From the NCBI RefSeq assembly GCF_014647655.1, contig NZ_BMPP01000002.1, positions 124,001 to 188,000 of the forward strand: DNA of 64,000 nucleotides. Reading direction: 5' to 3'. Below, piece after piece: positions 20,575 to 32,564 of the stretch. The notes below the pieces were generated by a model that worked only from the letters and a program-made list of their open reading frames with translations, made no database searches and had not been told where the DNA came from. Numbering within the stretch: the stretch's first letter is position 1; every line of letters begins with the position of its first letter. A program made the translations under genes and the position numbers. Origin of the DNA: Deinococcus malanensis (GTDB lineage: Bacteria > Deinococcota > Deinococci > Deinococcales > Deinococcaceae).

Positions 20575-22047
20575 ATGACTGACCTTCCCACCAACCAGAC
20601 CGATTCCCAGCAGCCCACCATGTCCGGTGCGCCCGGGACCTCCCAATCCGCTGCGGCGGCGGTGACCGGGCCGCCCTCTTCACAGACCCAAACTCCCCTG
20701 CACTACCACCTGATGGGCGTGGGCGGCATTGGCATGAGCGCCTTTGCGCGTCTGCTGAAAGCCCGCGGCCACCATGTCAGCGGCTGCGACGAGGCCGCCT
20801 CTGATCTGACCCGGCAACTGGAGCATGAAGGCATCACTGTGGCGGTGGGGCACCACGCCTCCCACGTGGCCGATGTGGACGTGCTGGTCGCCTCCGAGGC
20901 GGTGCCCAAGAGCCACCCTGAGATGGTCGCCGCGCGTGAGGCCGGGGTGCAGGTACGCCCCCGGATGGGCCTGCTTGAAGAGTTGCTGCGTGCCGGGCCC
21001 GGTGTCGGGGTGATCGGCACGCACGGTAAAACCACGACCACCAGCATGATCGCGGTGGCCCTGCAGGGAGCCGGGCTGGACCCGTCTGCTTTTGTGGGCG
21101 GCATTGTCCCGGAGTTTGGCAGCAACGCCCGGGTGGGCGCTGGGCCCTTTGTGGCTGAGGTTGATGAGTCCGACCGGGCCTTCGCCGAACTCGGCTGTGA
21201 GACCGCCGTATTCACCAATGCAGAGGACGACCACGTGGGCGGAAATCAGGCCACGTACTGGGAAACGGTCGAGGAGCAGCACGCCGGCTTCGCACGCTTC
21301 GTGGGTCAATCCCGCCGGGTGCTGTACTGCGCGGACTGGCCGGGCCTGGACGCGCTGTGTCAGGGGGCCGAAGAGCGCCTCACCTATGGTCAGGCCGACG
21401 GCGCCGATTACAGGGCGGTGAACCTGCGCCCCGACCCTGACGGCACCTCGTTTACGGTGCTCTGGAGCGGCGCGGCGTTGGGTGAAGCACGGGTGGGCCT
21501 TCCAGGGGTGCACAACGTGCTCAACGCGTTGGCGGCGCTGGCGGTGACGCATCTGTACGGCGGCGAGTTCACCCCGGCTGCGCGCGCCCTGGCTGAATTT
21601 AGCGGCCCCGGACGCCGCTGGCAGAGGATAGGCGAGCTGAATGGTGCACTGGTCATCGACGACTATGCCCACAACGCCACCAAGGTCGCGGCCGCGGTGC
21701 AGGCCGCCCGGCAGACCGGGCGGCGCGTCCGGGTAGTCTTCCAGCCTCACCGGTATCTGCGGACCCAGCAAAGCTGGCCCCGGCTGGCCGACGCCCTGAT
21801 GGATGCAGACGAGGTGCTGCTTCTGGATATCGCCGCGGCGTCCGAAGACCCTATCGAGGGCATTCACGCCACCCTGATCTCTGAGCGCATGGCCCAGCAG
21901 GGGCACCGGGGTGTGCATTATCTGCCGGACCGCACGGACGTGCTGCGAGCGCTGCGCGACACCGCTACATCCGGGGACATCATCGTGACCATGGGCGCAG
22001 GCGACGTCTGGAAGCTTTCGCGCGAACTGGCCGGAGTGGCGCTGTGA
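20575..22047 (+). CDS. murC: UDP-N-acetylmuramate--L-alanine ligase
   Basis: MurC adds the first amino acid of the peptidoglycan stem peptide. The protein has 490 residues, including an extra roughly 42-residue polar, low-complexity N-terminus before the domain (HLMGVGGIGMSAFARLL). The ATP loop GTHGKTTTTSM lies near 146, DESDRAFAEL near 196, the HEDDH-like acidic stretch NAEDDHVGG near 213, and the DDYAHNATKVAAA motif near 362. The ATG at 20575 lies 16 nt after murG; a later start would lose only the extension. It overlaps murB by 4 nt. Confidence 0.95.
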   Translation: MTDLPTNQTDSQQPTMSGAPGTSQSAAAAVTGPPSSQTQTPLHYHLMGVGGIGMSAFARLLKARGHHVSGCDEAASDLTRQLEHEGITVAVGHHASHVADVDVLVASEAVPKSHPEMVAAREAGVQVRPRMGLLEELLRAGPGVGVIGTHGKTTTTSMIAVALQGAGLDPSAFVGGIVPEFGSNARVGAGPFVAEVDESDRAFAELGCETAVFTNAEDDHVGGNQATYWETVEEQHAGFARFVGQSRRVLYCADWPGLDALCQGAEERLTYGQADGADYRAVNLRPDPDGTSFTVLWSGAALGEARVGLPGVHNVLNALAALAVTHLYGGEFTPAARALAEFSGPGRRWQRIGELNGALVIDDYAHNATKVAAAVQAARQTGRRVRVVFQPHRYLRTQQSWPRLADALMDADEVLLLDIAAASEDPIEGIHATLISERMAQQGHRGVHYLPDRTDVLRALRDTATSGDIIVTMGAGDVWKLSRELAGVAL

Positions 22048-22925
22048 GCGCTGTGTCTCTCAGCCGGACGGGGGCCCGCGTGGAGCGGCAGGCCCTTGCG
22101 CGCTACACCACCCTGGGCGTCGGCGGCCCAGCGGAGGTCTGGTTCGTGGGGGATCACGCCCAGCTGGCCGAGGCGATGGAAGCTCCCTACCGCGTCCTGG
22201 GCGGCGGCAGCAATCTGGTGATCGCAGATCAGGGGGTATCCGAACGGGTGATCCGCCTGGTGGGCCCACTGGCCGAGCGTGACCTGGAACCGGACCCGCG
22301 CCTCAGCGCAGGTGACGGCGTCGTGACCGGCTGGGTCGGGGGCGGCGTCCCGCTTCCCGGCCTGATCCGTACCCTGCAGAAATCTGGCCTCTCCAACCTG
22401 GAAGGTACCGTCGGCATTCCCGCTCAGGTCGGCGGAGCGGTGTGGATGAATGCCGGCACCCGGTACGGCGAAATGTTCGACGGCCTGCATACCATCGAGA
22501 TCGTCACGCCACAGGGTATGCGTCAGGTCTCGCCTAACGAGTTGCAGTGGGGCTACCGCAACAGCGGCATTCCGCGCGGCCACGTGGTCTCGCGGGTACG
22601 TCTCAAGCTGCGGCGCAGCACCCCCTCCGCTGTGCTGGAAAAGATGGACGCGGCCGACCAGGCGCGCAAGGGCCAGCCCAAGATGAAGACGCCGGGATGT
22701 GCTTTCAAGAATCCAGGTGGGGTGAGCGCCGGCAAACTGATCGATGACGCCGGACTCAAGGGCACCCGCATTGGGGACGCGATGATCGCGCCGGAGCATG
22801 CCAACTTCATCGTGAATCTGGGCGGAGCCACTGCGGCGGACGTCCACGCGCTGCTGGACGTGATCCGGGGACGGGTGGGCGTGCCCATGGAACTGGAGTA
22901 CGAGCTGTGGCCGGAGCAACTCTGA
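22044..22925 (+). CDS. murB: UDP-N-acetylenolpyruvoylglucosamine reductase
   Basis: MurB is the FAD enzyme that completes UDP-MurNAc. The protein has 293 residues and is of the shorter type II kind. FAD-binding GGGSNLVIADQGV lies near 53, GTVGIPAQVGGAVWMNAG near 122, the catalytic-serine region KTPGCAFKNPGG near 216 and the glutamate-containing end HANFIVNLGGATAADV near 254. It begins with GTG overlapping the murC stop (GTGA), which couples the two. Confidence 0.95.
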   Translation: MSAVSLSRTGARVERQALARYTTLGVGGPAEVWFVGDHAQLAEAMEAPYRVLGGGSNLVIADQGVSERVIRLVGPLAERDLEPDPRLSAGDGVVTGWVGGGVPLPGLIRTLQKSGLSNLEGTVGIPAQVGGAVWMNAGTRYGEMFDGLHTIEIVTPQGMRQVSPNELQWGYRNSGIPRGHVVSRVRLKLRRSTPSAVLEKMDAADQARKGQPKMKTPGCAFKNPGGVSAGKLIDDAGLKGTRIGDAMIAPEHANFIVNLGGATAADVHALLDVIRGRVGVPMELEYELWPEQL

Positions 22926-22952
22926 TATGCCGCTGACCCTGAGGAGTCCCGC

Positions 22953-23738
22953 GTGACCACCCAACCGCCGGGCGGGCCCTCGGGGCGCCGGGGCAACCGC
23001 CGCATATCGTCATCCCCGGGATCAGCAACTCCAGGTATAGCGGCCTCGGACGAACCGGCACAAGCAGATCTGGTGGCCAGTCCCGTCGAGTCCCCTCCGG
23101 ACGAGCTCCTGTCTCGCTCACCACGTCGGCGGCCTCCCTGGGCACTTTTCCTGGGGGGGCTGACGCTGGCCGCGGCGCTGGTGGCCTCCTGGATGCTGCT
23201 TCCGGTCCGGCAGATTACCGTCCGCGGCAATGAGCGCCTGAGTGCCGCGCAGGTGCGTGAGCTGGCCGGCATAGCCCCCGAGTTCGGCTGGCTGTATTAC
23301 GGCAGTTGGCGCGCGCGTGGCCTGCTGGCCAGCCCATGGGTCCAGTCGGCGGTGGTCACCCGCCGCTTCCCGGATCAGGTGGAAATTCAGGTGACCGAAC
23401 GTAAGCCGGTGGCCATCTGGAAACGCCCCGACGCAAAGACGGTAATGGTGGCAACAGACGGCACAGCTCTGCCCCAGACCGGTGCCCCGCTGAGCCTGCC
23501 CGTCATTCAGGGATGGGGACCCGCGCGCCTTACCGACGCCCTGACGGTGATGCGGGCACTCGGCCGCTACAATGTGAAATCGGTTATGTATTCGCCTTCC
23601 GGCCTGAAAGTGAATTTCGCGGCCGGATCAGTGTGGAGTGGCGACGTGCAGGCGCTCCTGAAGTATGCTGGAAGCATTAGCATGTACCCAGACAAGAACC
23701 TTAACATCTACCCTTGGGGGGTGAGCGTCCAGGAATGA
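22953..23738 (+). CDS. ftsQ: Cell division protein FtsQ (POTRA)
   Basis: FtsQ is a bitopic divisome protein (261 residues). It has a disordered basic cytoplasmic part (1-65), one transmembrane helix near 66-86 (ALFLGGLTLAAALVASWML), and a POTRA domain starting ITVRGNERLSAAQVRELAGI. The FtsQ beta domain follows, with FPDQVEIQVTERKPVAIWKR. It starts with GTG at 22953 behind GAGGAGT. It ends in an ATGA overlap with ftsA. Sequence conservation is low, as usual; position between murB and ftsA supports the call. Confidence 0.9.
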   Translation: MTTQPPGGPSGRRGNRRISSSPGSATPGIAASDEPAQADLVASPVESPPDELLSRSPRRRPPWALFLGGLTLAAALVASWMLLPVRQITVRGNERLSAAQVRELAGIAPEFGWLYYGSWRARGLLASPWVQSAVVTRRFPDQVEIQVTERKPVAIWKRPDAKTVMVATDGTALPQTGAPLSLPVIQGWGPARLTDALTVMRALGRYNVKSVMYSPSGLKVNFAAGSVWSGDVQALLKYAGSISMYPDKNLNIYPWGVSVQE

Positions 23739-25051
23739 AAGACAATCCGATCATCGTGGGCCTGGACATCGGCACCACCAAAATCACCACCGTGATCGGC
23801 GAGCTTGCCGAGGGCGGCGGTGTCGACATCATCGGCGAAGGCACCGTTCCCAGTGAAGGCATGAAACGTGGCAGCGTCGTCAACCTGGAGCGGGCCACCC
23901 ACGCCATCCGGCAGTCGATTGCCGCAGCGGAACGCGTCAGCGGTGTGCAGGTCGACTCGGTGTATGTCACGGTAGCCGGCAACCATGCCAAGGCCATCAC
24001 CAGTCATGGTCTGGCTGCCATCCGCCGCAATCAGGAAATCAATGTTTCCGACGTGGACCGCGCCATCGAGAATGCGCGTGCAGTCCCGCTCGATCCAAAT
24101 CTTGAGATCATCCACACCCTGCCGCAGGAGTATGTCGTTGACGGCCAGGAGGGCATCAAGAGTCCGGTCGGCATGCACGGGGTCCGTCTGGAAGTGGATG
24201 TGCATATCGTGGCCGGGACCGCCGGACCCCTGCTGAACCTGCGCCGCTGCGTGCAGGAAGCCGGGGTACAGGTCGAGGGCTTCGTGCTGCATGCCCTGGC
24301 CTCGGGGCTGGCCACGCTGGAAGCCACCGAACAGTCTCAGACGGTCATCGTGGTCGACATGGGCGGCGGCACCACCGATATCGGGGTGTTCAAGCGCGGC
24401 AACCTGGCCCACAGCGCCAGCATCCCCATCGGGGGGGAGCACGTCACGGCTGACCTGGCGCAGATCCTTAAGATCCCCATGGAGGAAGCCGAGAACGTCA
24501 AGCGCAGATACGGCGCGGCCATTCCTGAGCTGGCCGATCAGGACCTGACCCTGGAGATCACCACGGCGTCGGGCAGCACCCATGCCATCAGCGCCTTTGA
24601 ACTGTCGCGGATCATCAAGCCACGCCTCTCGGAGATTTTCAGCCTGATCCGCGACGAAATCGATCACACGCTGGGTCCGGTCGAACTGGTTGCCCAGGGC
24701 GTGGTCCTGACCGGCGGCGCCGCGCTGCTGCGCGGCACCAGTGATCTGGCGCGGGACCGGTTCCGGTTGCCGGTGCGACTCGGCCGACCCCGTGGCATTG
24801 GCGGCCTGACCGATATCGTCAACGGGCCGACCCACGCCGCGAGTGTAGGACTGGTGCTGTACGGCATCGGCGAGGACGGCAAGGTGCCTCATATCGTGTT
24901 TCAGGAAGAGCCCAAGAGCGCGCCTCCGGTGGATGTTCCCGCTCCGCTGCCGGCTGTTCCTGCCACCGCTGCCACAGGCACGCCGGCCCCCAAGAAAGAA
25001 GGCGTGAGCCTGGTAGACCGCCTTCGGAATGCCTTCAAGGACTGGATGTAA
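23735..25051 (+). CDS. ftsA: Cell division protein FtsA
   Basis: FtsA is the actin-like protein (438 residues) that tethers FtsZ to the membrane. It shows the phosphate-1 loop GLDIGTTKITTVIGE at residues 8-22, DMGGGTTDIGVFKRG near 208, and the adenosine motif VVLTGGAALLRG near 326. The C-terminal amphipathic membrane helix (SLVDRLRNAFKDWM) sits after a Pro/Ala-rich linker. The start ATG 23735 overlaps the ftsQ stop; an in-frame GTG upstream at 23714 is inside ftsQ. A terminator directly follows, ending the operon before ftsZ. Confidence 0.96.
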   Translation: MKDNPIIVGLDIGTTKITTVIGELAEGGGVDIIGEGTVPSEGMKRGSVVNLERATHAIRQSIAAAERVSGVQVDSVYVTVAGNHAKAITSHGLAAIRRNQEINVSDVDRAIENARAVPLDPNLEIIHTLPQEYVVDGQEGIKSPVGMHGVRLEVDVHIVAGTAGPLLNLRRCVQEAGVQVEGFVLHALASGLATLEATEQSQTVIVVDMGGGTTDIGVFKRGNLAHSASIPIGGEHVTADLAQILKIPMEEAENVKRRYGAAIPELADQDLTLEITTASGSTHAISAFELSRIIKPRLSEIFSLIRDEIDHTLGPVELVAQGVVLTGGAALLRGTSDLARDRFRLPVRLGRPRGIGGLTDIVNGPTHAASVGLVLYGIGEDGKVPHIVFQEEPKSAPPVDVPAPLPAVPATAATGTPAPKKEGVSLVDRLRNAFKDWM

Positions 25052-25067
25052 AGTCCGCCTCTCCAAG

Positions 25068-25097
25068 GCCCCTGACCTCCGCCGGTCAGGGGCTTTT
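25068..25097 (+). terminator. Terminator between ftsA and ftsZ
   Basis: GCCCCTGACC (25068-25077) and GGTCAGGGGC (25084-25093) form a perfect 10-bp stem with a 6-nt loop and a TTTT tail, 16 nt after the ftsA stop. It is a classic intrinsic terminator, so ftsZ is transcribed largely on its own. Confidence 0.85.
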
Positions 25098-25129
25098 GCG
25101 TTTTATGGAGTAACCCGGCAGGAGTCAGT

Positions 25130-25158
25130 TCGGCAGGTAGGGTATCGTGCGCTAAACT
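25130..25158 (+). promoter_or_regulatory. Probable ftsZ promoter
   Basis: TCGGCA (25130-25135), 17 nt, then TAAACT (25153-25158). It is followed by a roughly 50-nt leader to the ribosome site GAAGGAGACATG. It lies just after the ftsA terminator. Confidence 0.55.
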
Positions 25159-25207
25159 ACCCCGAGTTGAAATCCGGCGGGCTCCTTTTCAGGGTGCCCC
25201 TGTGACG

Positions 25208-26286
<1,079 letters not shown>

Positions 26287-26304
26287 ATCCTGACAGACAC
26301 CAAA

Positions 26305-26332
26305 AGCGGCCACACCTTGATGCGTGGCCGCT
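26305..26332 (+). terminator. Terminator after ftsZ
   Basis: AGCGGCCAC (26305-26313) and GTGGCCGCT (26324-26332) form a 9-bp stem with a 10-nt loop, followed by AAGTTGTT. It is 18 nt after the ftsZ stop. Confidence 0.7.
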
Positions 26333-26575
26333 AAGTTGTTCCGGGTGGCCCGGCACGTCCGGACCATTGGCAGCAGGAGCGGGCAGCGAGATGGAGACCC
26401 CGGCATCAGATTGCAGACAGGCCTGTCGTCTACCCTGGCTGTTCCCGTCGTCGGCTGCTAGGGGATGATGCATAGACGTTACGGCTGCCTGCAGGAACAA
26501 GCCCCTCATTCTGTTCAGCGTTGCCGCCCGGGCAACAATCGCCACCCGACCTACCGCCCTCATTTTGGAGGATCC

Positions 26576-27730
<1,155 letters not shown>

Positions 27731-27734
27731 TTTT

Positions 27735-27771
27735 CAGAATGGGCCCGGCACTGGTCGCCGGGCCCATTCTG
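27735..27771. terminator. Bidirectional terminator between binding protein and pfkA
   Basis: CAGAATGGGCCCGGC (27735-27749) and GCCGGGCCCATTCTG (27757-27771) form a perfect 15-bp stem with a 7-nt loop. It lies between two convergent genes and can serve both. Confidence 0.8.
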
Positions 27772-27799
27772 CTTTCTCTGAGCCTGAATCCCAGGGGGC

Positions 27800-28837
<1,038 letters not shown>

Positions 28838-28904
28838 GGTGACACTCTCTTTTCAGGGGTGGGCTTACGGGAACAAACAGGACGCCACTCGTGCGGTGCA
28901 GCAG

Positions 28905-29864
28905 TCAGTTCTGGGTGGCCTGCAGGGCCAGGGCGTAAGCGTCATTCTTACGCAAACCCTGGGCAGTCAGGCGGTCACGTATATCCCTGACCCCCAGTCC
29001 AGCCTGGGCCCATTCCCGTGCCTGCTGCGCGGGGTCCGTGACCGGCTGTGTCAGTTCAGCTGCTCCCTCAGGGCGGCCCTCGACAACCACGACGAGTTCT
29101 CCCTTGACCGGGCCGGAGAAGTGCTGTGCGAGGTCTTCCAGGGGACCACGGCGGGTTTCCTCGAAGCGCTTGGACAGTTCCCGGGTCACGCTGGCGGGGC
29201 GCCGGGGGCCACAGGCGGCCGCCAGATCCGTCAGCGTGGCGTGCAGCCGGTGAGGGCTTTCATACAGCACGCTGGTTTCTGCGCGGGCCGCGATCAGGGC
29301 GAAGCGCGCCTTGCGTTCCCGGCCCGACCGCGGCACAAAGCCTTCGAAGGTAAACCGGGCACCGGGCAGTCCCGAGAGGATCAGGGCCGGCACAAATGCC
29401 GTGGCCCCTGGCAGCACCTCCACGGGAATATCGGCATCCAGGGCGGCGCGCACCAGTTCGGCGCCCGGGTCGCTGATTCCCGGCGTCCCGGCGTCGCTGA
29501 CATAGGCCAGACGGGCGTGGCGCTCCAGGACCTGAGGCGCGCGGTGCATGGTATGGGCATCAAGGCGCACCAGGGGACGGCGGATGCCCAGGTAGGACAG
29601 CAGGGCGCCTGTCCGGCGGGTGTCCTCACAGGCCACGGCGTCGGCAGCCCGCAGGACGTTCAGGGCGCGCAGGGTGATGTCACCCAGATTGCCGACCGGC
29701 GTGGGCACCAGCCACACCCGGGGACCGTCCGGAATGGGCGAGGTCGCTTCGGGCAGCTGTGGAGCCCACTGGGAATCAGCCAGCCCCTGGTCCGGTGGGT
29801 CCGGTTCCGGCCACTCCAGTTCAGGTTGGTCCGTGTCTGGATCACGGCCTGCGGGCTCAGTCAT
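28905..29864 (-). CDS. rsmI: 16S rRNA (cytidine(1402)-2'-O)-methyltransferase
   Basis: RsmI methylates C1402 at the ribosomal decoding site. The protein has 319 residues. It shows VPTPVGNLGDITLRALNVL near 50, ACEDTRRTGALL near 77, the tetrapyrrole-methylase motif VSDAGTPGISDPG near 121 and GATAFVPALILSGL near 152. A roughly 45-residue acidic, Pro-rich N-terminal extension precedes the domain. The ATG at 29864 overlaps the upstream small gene by 8 nt. A later start near the domain is possible, but I see no better ribosome site. Confidence 0.93.
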   Translation of the reverse strand: MTEPAGRDPDTDQPELEWPEPDPPDQGLADSQWAPQLPEATSPIPDGPRVWLVPTPVGNLGDITLRALNVLRAADAVACEDTRRTGALLSYLGIRRPLVRLDAHTMHRAPQVLERHARLAYVSDAGTPGISDPGAELVRAALDADIPVEVLPGATAFVPALILSGLPGARFTFEGFVPRSGRERKARFALIAARAETSVLYESPHRLHATLTDLAAACGPRRPASVTRELSKRFEETRRGPLEDLAQHFSGPVKGELVVVVEGRPEGAAELTQPVTDPAQQAREWAQAGLGVRDIRDRLTAQGLRKNDAYALALQATQN

Positions 29865-30087
29865 GGTCTGTGTGCGTTGCGCTGCCGTCCAGCCCGGCTT
29901 CCATGGCCAGGCCCGGGGTCGGCTTGAGCCGGACCCTGATCTTGCGGGGACGCTTGAGCACACTGGTGATTCTGGCCCGCAGCAGTTCACCCTCGCCGAC
30001 GGTCACCGTGACGACTGTGCCTTCCGGGAGACGTGCGCCGACCACCACGACCACGCCATTTTCCACGATGCCCTTGTATGCCCTCAT
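29857..30087 (-). CDS. Small hypothetical protein upstream of rsmI
   Basis: This is a 76-residue protein that I do not recognise. It begins MRAYKGIVENGVVVV and continues as a basic, beta-rich stretch (TVVTVTVGEGELL, RPRKIRVRLKP). The opening IVENGVVVV resembles small antitoxin-like or DUF104-type domains, but no toxin partner adjoins it. It overlaps the upstream gene by 4 nt and rsmI by 8 nt, so the three are made together. The tight packing on both sides argues that it is a real gene. Confidence 0.65.
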   Translation of the reverse strand: MRAYKGIVENGVVVVVGARLPEGTVVTVTVGEGELLRARITSVLKRPRKIRVRLKPTPGLAMEAGLDGSATHTDHD

Positions 30088-30512
30088 GCTTCCCTCCCCT
30101 GCGCGCGGCGCTGCCGACGCTCGGCGCGTGACAGTGCTTCGTGCAGTGCAACAATTTCTGACTCGCGCGCTCCACCCAGCCGCGCATAGCGGTCGATCAC
30201 CTCGGCTGCTTCCCTCCGCCTGCCCTGGCGCAGCAGCATAGCCCCAAGATGCTCACCACGCACAAAATAGGACCGTGGGTTGTCCGGGTCGGACCGGACC
30301 TGCGAACGGGCGGCCTCCAGCTGCTCAAGCTGGAAACGGTGATGGCGGACCTGCCAGCGGACCAGGTAAGCGGTCGAGGTAAAGGTCAGCAGTGCTCCCA
30401 GCGTGGTGGCCATAATGGCCTCCGGCACCCCGACCTGAGCCCCCAGCCGGACGGTCAGGGGAAAGCAGAAGGCCAGAACCACCAGCACCGCCAGAGTCGC
30501 CGCGTAGTTCAA
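30084..30512 (-). CDS. Small membrane protein with a TPR-like tail
   Basis: This 142-residue protein has two transmembrane helices (about 3-24 and 33-53), then a soluble helical part (residues 65-140). That part looks like TPR repeats (NPRSYFVRGEHLGAMLLRQG, REAAEVIDRYARLG) and ends in a basic tail. I chose a TTG at 30512 because GGAGG lies 5 nt upstream; an in-frame GTG at 30584 is the alternative. It is the first gene of the minus run leading to rsmI and pfkA. No function can be assigned. Confidence 0.65.
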   Translation of the reverse strand: MNYAATLAVLVVLAFCFPLTVRLGAQVGVPEAIMATTLGALLTFTSTAYLVRWQVRHHRFQLEQLEAARSQVRSDPDNPRSYFVRGEHLGAMLLRQGRRREAAEVIDRYARLGGARESEIVALHEALSRAERRQRRAQGREA

Positions 30513-30626
30513 AGGCACCTCCGGCGTGCCGCGCCGCGGCCCGGGGCCGGGCACCAGATGCAGGTGGCAGTCTTCATACGGCACAGTTTAACGGCGGGGC
30601 AGCCCCGGGTGGCTCAAGGCTTCCTA

Positions 30627-30632
30627 TAGCAT
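30627..30632 (+). promoter_or_regulatory. -10 box for leaderless rlmH
   Basis: TAGCAT lies 6 nt before the GTG at 30639. Confidence 0.5.
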
Positions 30633-30638
30633 CAGCAT

Positions 30639-31076
30639 GTGCGGCTGCACCTGATCACTGTAGGAGAACCCAAACTCGCCTATGCCCGGCTGGGATGGGA
30701 CGAATACGAGAAACGGCTGCGGCGTTACCACAAGCTGCAGGTCACACGCGTCGCGGGCCGGACGCAGGCCCTGGAAAGCGAGGCGGTGCGGCGCGCGGCC
30801 GGCAAAGCCCCCCTGGTGCTGCTCGATCCGCGTGGCCGGCAGTTCGCGTCCCCGGACCTGAGCGCCTACCTTGACGCCCAGGCGGTCGGAGGCGTGGGAG
30901 AACTCGCGTTTGCCATTGGGGGACCGGACGGCCACACCGATGAACTGCGTTCTGGCGCTCATCTGCTGTGGGGTCTGGGGCAGCTGACCCTGCCACATGA
31001 TCTCGCGATGGTGGTGCTCCTGGAGGCACTTTACCGCGCGGCGACCATCAGTGCGGGCGAACCCTACCACCGCTGA
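30639..31076 (+). CDS. rlmH: 23S rRNA (pseudouridine(1915)-N3)-methyltransferase
   Basis: RlmH is a SPOUT-class methyltransferase acting on helix 69 of 70S ribosomes. The protein has 145 residues. It shows the family's start MRLHLITVGEPK, LDPRGRQFASPDLSAYL near 64, the knot motif FAIGGPDGHTDEL near 90, LTLPHDLAMVVLLEALYRA near 115 and a signature C-terminal GEPYHR. It starts with GTG behind a leaderless -10 box. It is divergent from the rsmI run, so an rRNA-modification pair shares this intergenic region. Confidence 0.95.
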   Translation: MRLHLITVGEPKLAYARLGWDEYEKRLRRYHKLQVTRVAGRTQALESEAVRRAAGKAPLVLLDPRGRQFASPDLSAYLDAQAVGGVGELAFAIGGPDGHTDELRSGAHLLWGLGQLTLPHDLAMVVLLEALYRAATISAGEPYHR

Positions 31077-31180
31077 CCCGCCCGCGCCTGAGCAGGCGGT
31101 CTATCCAGAATGAAACTTGAAACTCCCGTGACCCGGCAAAAAGAACCAGCGAACTGCGTCTTCTCCCCTTTCCGGCTGGC

Positions 31181-31186
31181 TACAGT
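31181..31186 (+). promoter_or_regulatory. -10 box for leaderless GNAT gene
   Basis: TACAGT lies 7 nt before the ATG at 31194. Confidence 0.6.
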
Positions 31187-31193
31187 AGTCGGC

Positions 31194-31835
31194 ATGAGCA
31201 CAAGCGCCCCGGTCTTTCCTGCAGCCCCTGCACCCGCCGAGGAATGGTTCCGCACGCCGGTCCTTACGGGCCGGGTCATCACCCTGGAAGCCCTGCGTGA
31301 GGAGCACGCCCCAGACCTGAATTCCGGGGCTGACGCCGACACCCTGCGGTTTCTGGCGCGTGGAGGTCCGGAGGCCGCCACAGACGAGGCCTGGGCCGCA
31401 TTCATAGGTCGCCTGAACGCCCTGCCAAACCGGGTGAATTTTGCCGTGCGCCTGAACGATGGGGGCAAAGTGGTGGGTCGGATCAGCTACAGCGAGATCA
31501 GGGTGGCCGACCGCTGGGCAGAGATAGGAACCATGCTGCTGCCTGCCGCGCAGGGCACTGCCGTGAATCCGGAGGCCAAACTGCTGATGATGACCCGGGC
31601 CTTTGAGGTACTGGGTGCCGGTCGGGTGCAGTTCAAGGTGGATCTGCGCAACGAGCGGAGTCTGCGCGCCATGGAAAAGCTGGGCGCGGTGCGCGAAGGT
31701 ACGCTGCGGCAGTATCAGGTCCGCCCCGATGGTCTGGGCCGCGACAGCGTGGTGTTCAGCGTCTTGCAGGCAGAGTGGCCGGCTATCCGCGCAGGACTTG
31801 ACACCCGGGTGTCCCAGATCATGAGCCGAAAATGA
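31194..31835 (+). CDS. GNAT N-acetyltransferase (RimJ/RimL type)
   Basis: This 213-residue acetyltransferase resembles the RimJ/RimL ribosomal-protein or antibiotic acetylases (Acetyltransf_3). Seen: LTGRVITLEALREEHAPDL near 25, VVGRISYSEIRVADRWAEIGTML near 86, then FEVLGAGRVQFKVDLRNERSLRAMEKLGAVREG near 138-170, the typical acetyl-CoA and C-terminal segment. The Pro/Ala-rich first 20 residues are probably flexible. It has its own leaderless promoter. The substrate is unknown. Confidence 0.88.
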   Translation: MSTSAPVFPAAPAPAEEWFRTPVLTGRVITLEALREEHAPDLNSGADADTLRFLARGGPEAATDEAWAAFIGRLNALPNRVNFAVRLNDGGKVVGRISYSEIRVADRWAEIGTMLLPAAQGTAVNPEAKLLMMTRAFEVLGAGRVQFKVDLRNERSLRAMEKLGAVREGTLRQYQVRPDGLGRDSVVFSVLQAEWPAIRAGLDTRVSQIMSRK

Positions 31836-31867
31836 AATTCACCACAAGATTGCCATAGTCCAGTTGA

Positions 31868-31873
31868 TAGCCT
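31868..31873 (+). promoter_or_regulatory. -10 box for the secreted-protein gene
   Basis: TAGCCT lies 6 nt before the GTG at 31880. Confidence 0.45.
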
Positions 31874-31879
31874 GAGAAG

Positions 31880-32362
31880 GTGATGCCTGTGAGCCGCACC
31901 CTGACTGCCCTTGTGTCTGCCGCGCTTCTGTGTATATCCGGTGTGGCCGGCGCCCTGGTTGTTCCTCTCAATGGCTGGACACCTGTCAATGGAAACGCCC
32001 AGGAGTGGATTGACCCGGCAGGAGCCTGCGTCCTGCGCGAGGAACGCCATGGTCAGGCTTTTCCTGTCTTCCGTTCTGTAGCAGAGGCGCGCACGTTCGC
32101 CGAAAAACTGCAGACCACGCTGATCCGTCAGGGCAGCGCCCAGAGGCTCAGCGAAGTGGTGGCGCAGCCGGTGGACCGAGCCGGTGTCTGGAGTGTTCTG
32201 GCGGCCTACAGCTTTGAATCGGCCGGTGTGAAGTACCGGGTCTCCCAGCTGTACCTCAGCGACAAGGGAATTCTGCGCACCGTTACCGGAAGCAGCGCCC
32301 AGCATGAAGCCAGCTCGTGTGTGAACAGCATGCGCGACTTTATCCGTTACATGGCGAACTGA
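31880..32362 (+). CDS. Secreted hypothetical protein
   Basis: This protein (about 160 residues) has a Sec signal peptide (RTLTALVSAALLCISGVAGA, ending near residue 25) and a small mature domain of about 135 residues. Two cysteines in the mature part (in AGACVLREE and SSCVNSMRD) could form a disulfide. I do not recognise the family. The start is uncertain among GTG 31880, ATG 31883 and GTG 31889; a leaderless -10 favours 31880, and the AAGG at 31877 would favour 31889. The difference does not affect the mature protein. A terminator follows. Confidence 0.7.
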   Translation: MMPVSRTLTALVSAALLCISGVAGALVVPLNGWTPVNGNAQEWIDPAGACVLREERHGQAFPVFRSVAEARTFAEKLQTTLIRQGSAQRLSEVVAQPVDRAGVWSVLAAYSFESAGVKYRVSQLYLSDKGILRTVTGSSAQHEASSCVNSMRDFIRYMAN

Positions 32363-32380
32363 GCTTAGGCGGTATCGATG

Positions 32381-32404
32381 CAGCCTCTGCCCAGTCAGAG
32401 GCTG
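32381..32404 (+). terminator. Terminator after the secreted-protein gene
   Basis: CAGCCTCTG (32381-32389) and CAGAGGCTG (32396-32404) form a perfect 9-bp stem with a 6-nt loop, then TTTGCTT. Confidence 0.75.
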
Positions 32405-32564
32405 TTTGCTTGCAAGTCCAGTCTGAATGGGGCGCTCCGCTTGACCGGGCCGTGCGGCACGGCGGGGCCTGACCTGACAGGTACTCGGCATTCCAGGCCC
32501 GCCAGAAGCACGTCAGGCCAGACTTCCAGAGGCCGCACATGCACGAGCTGATAGTCAGCCACGG

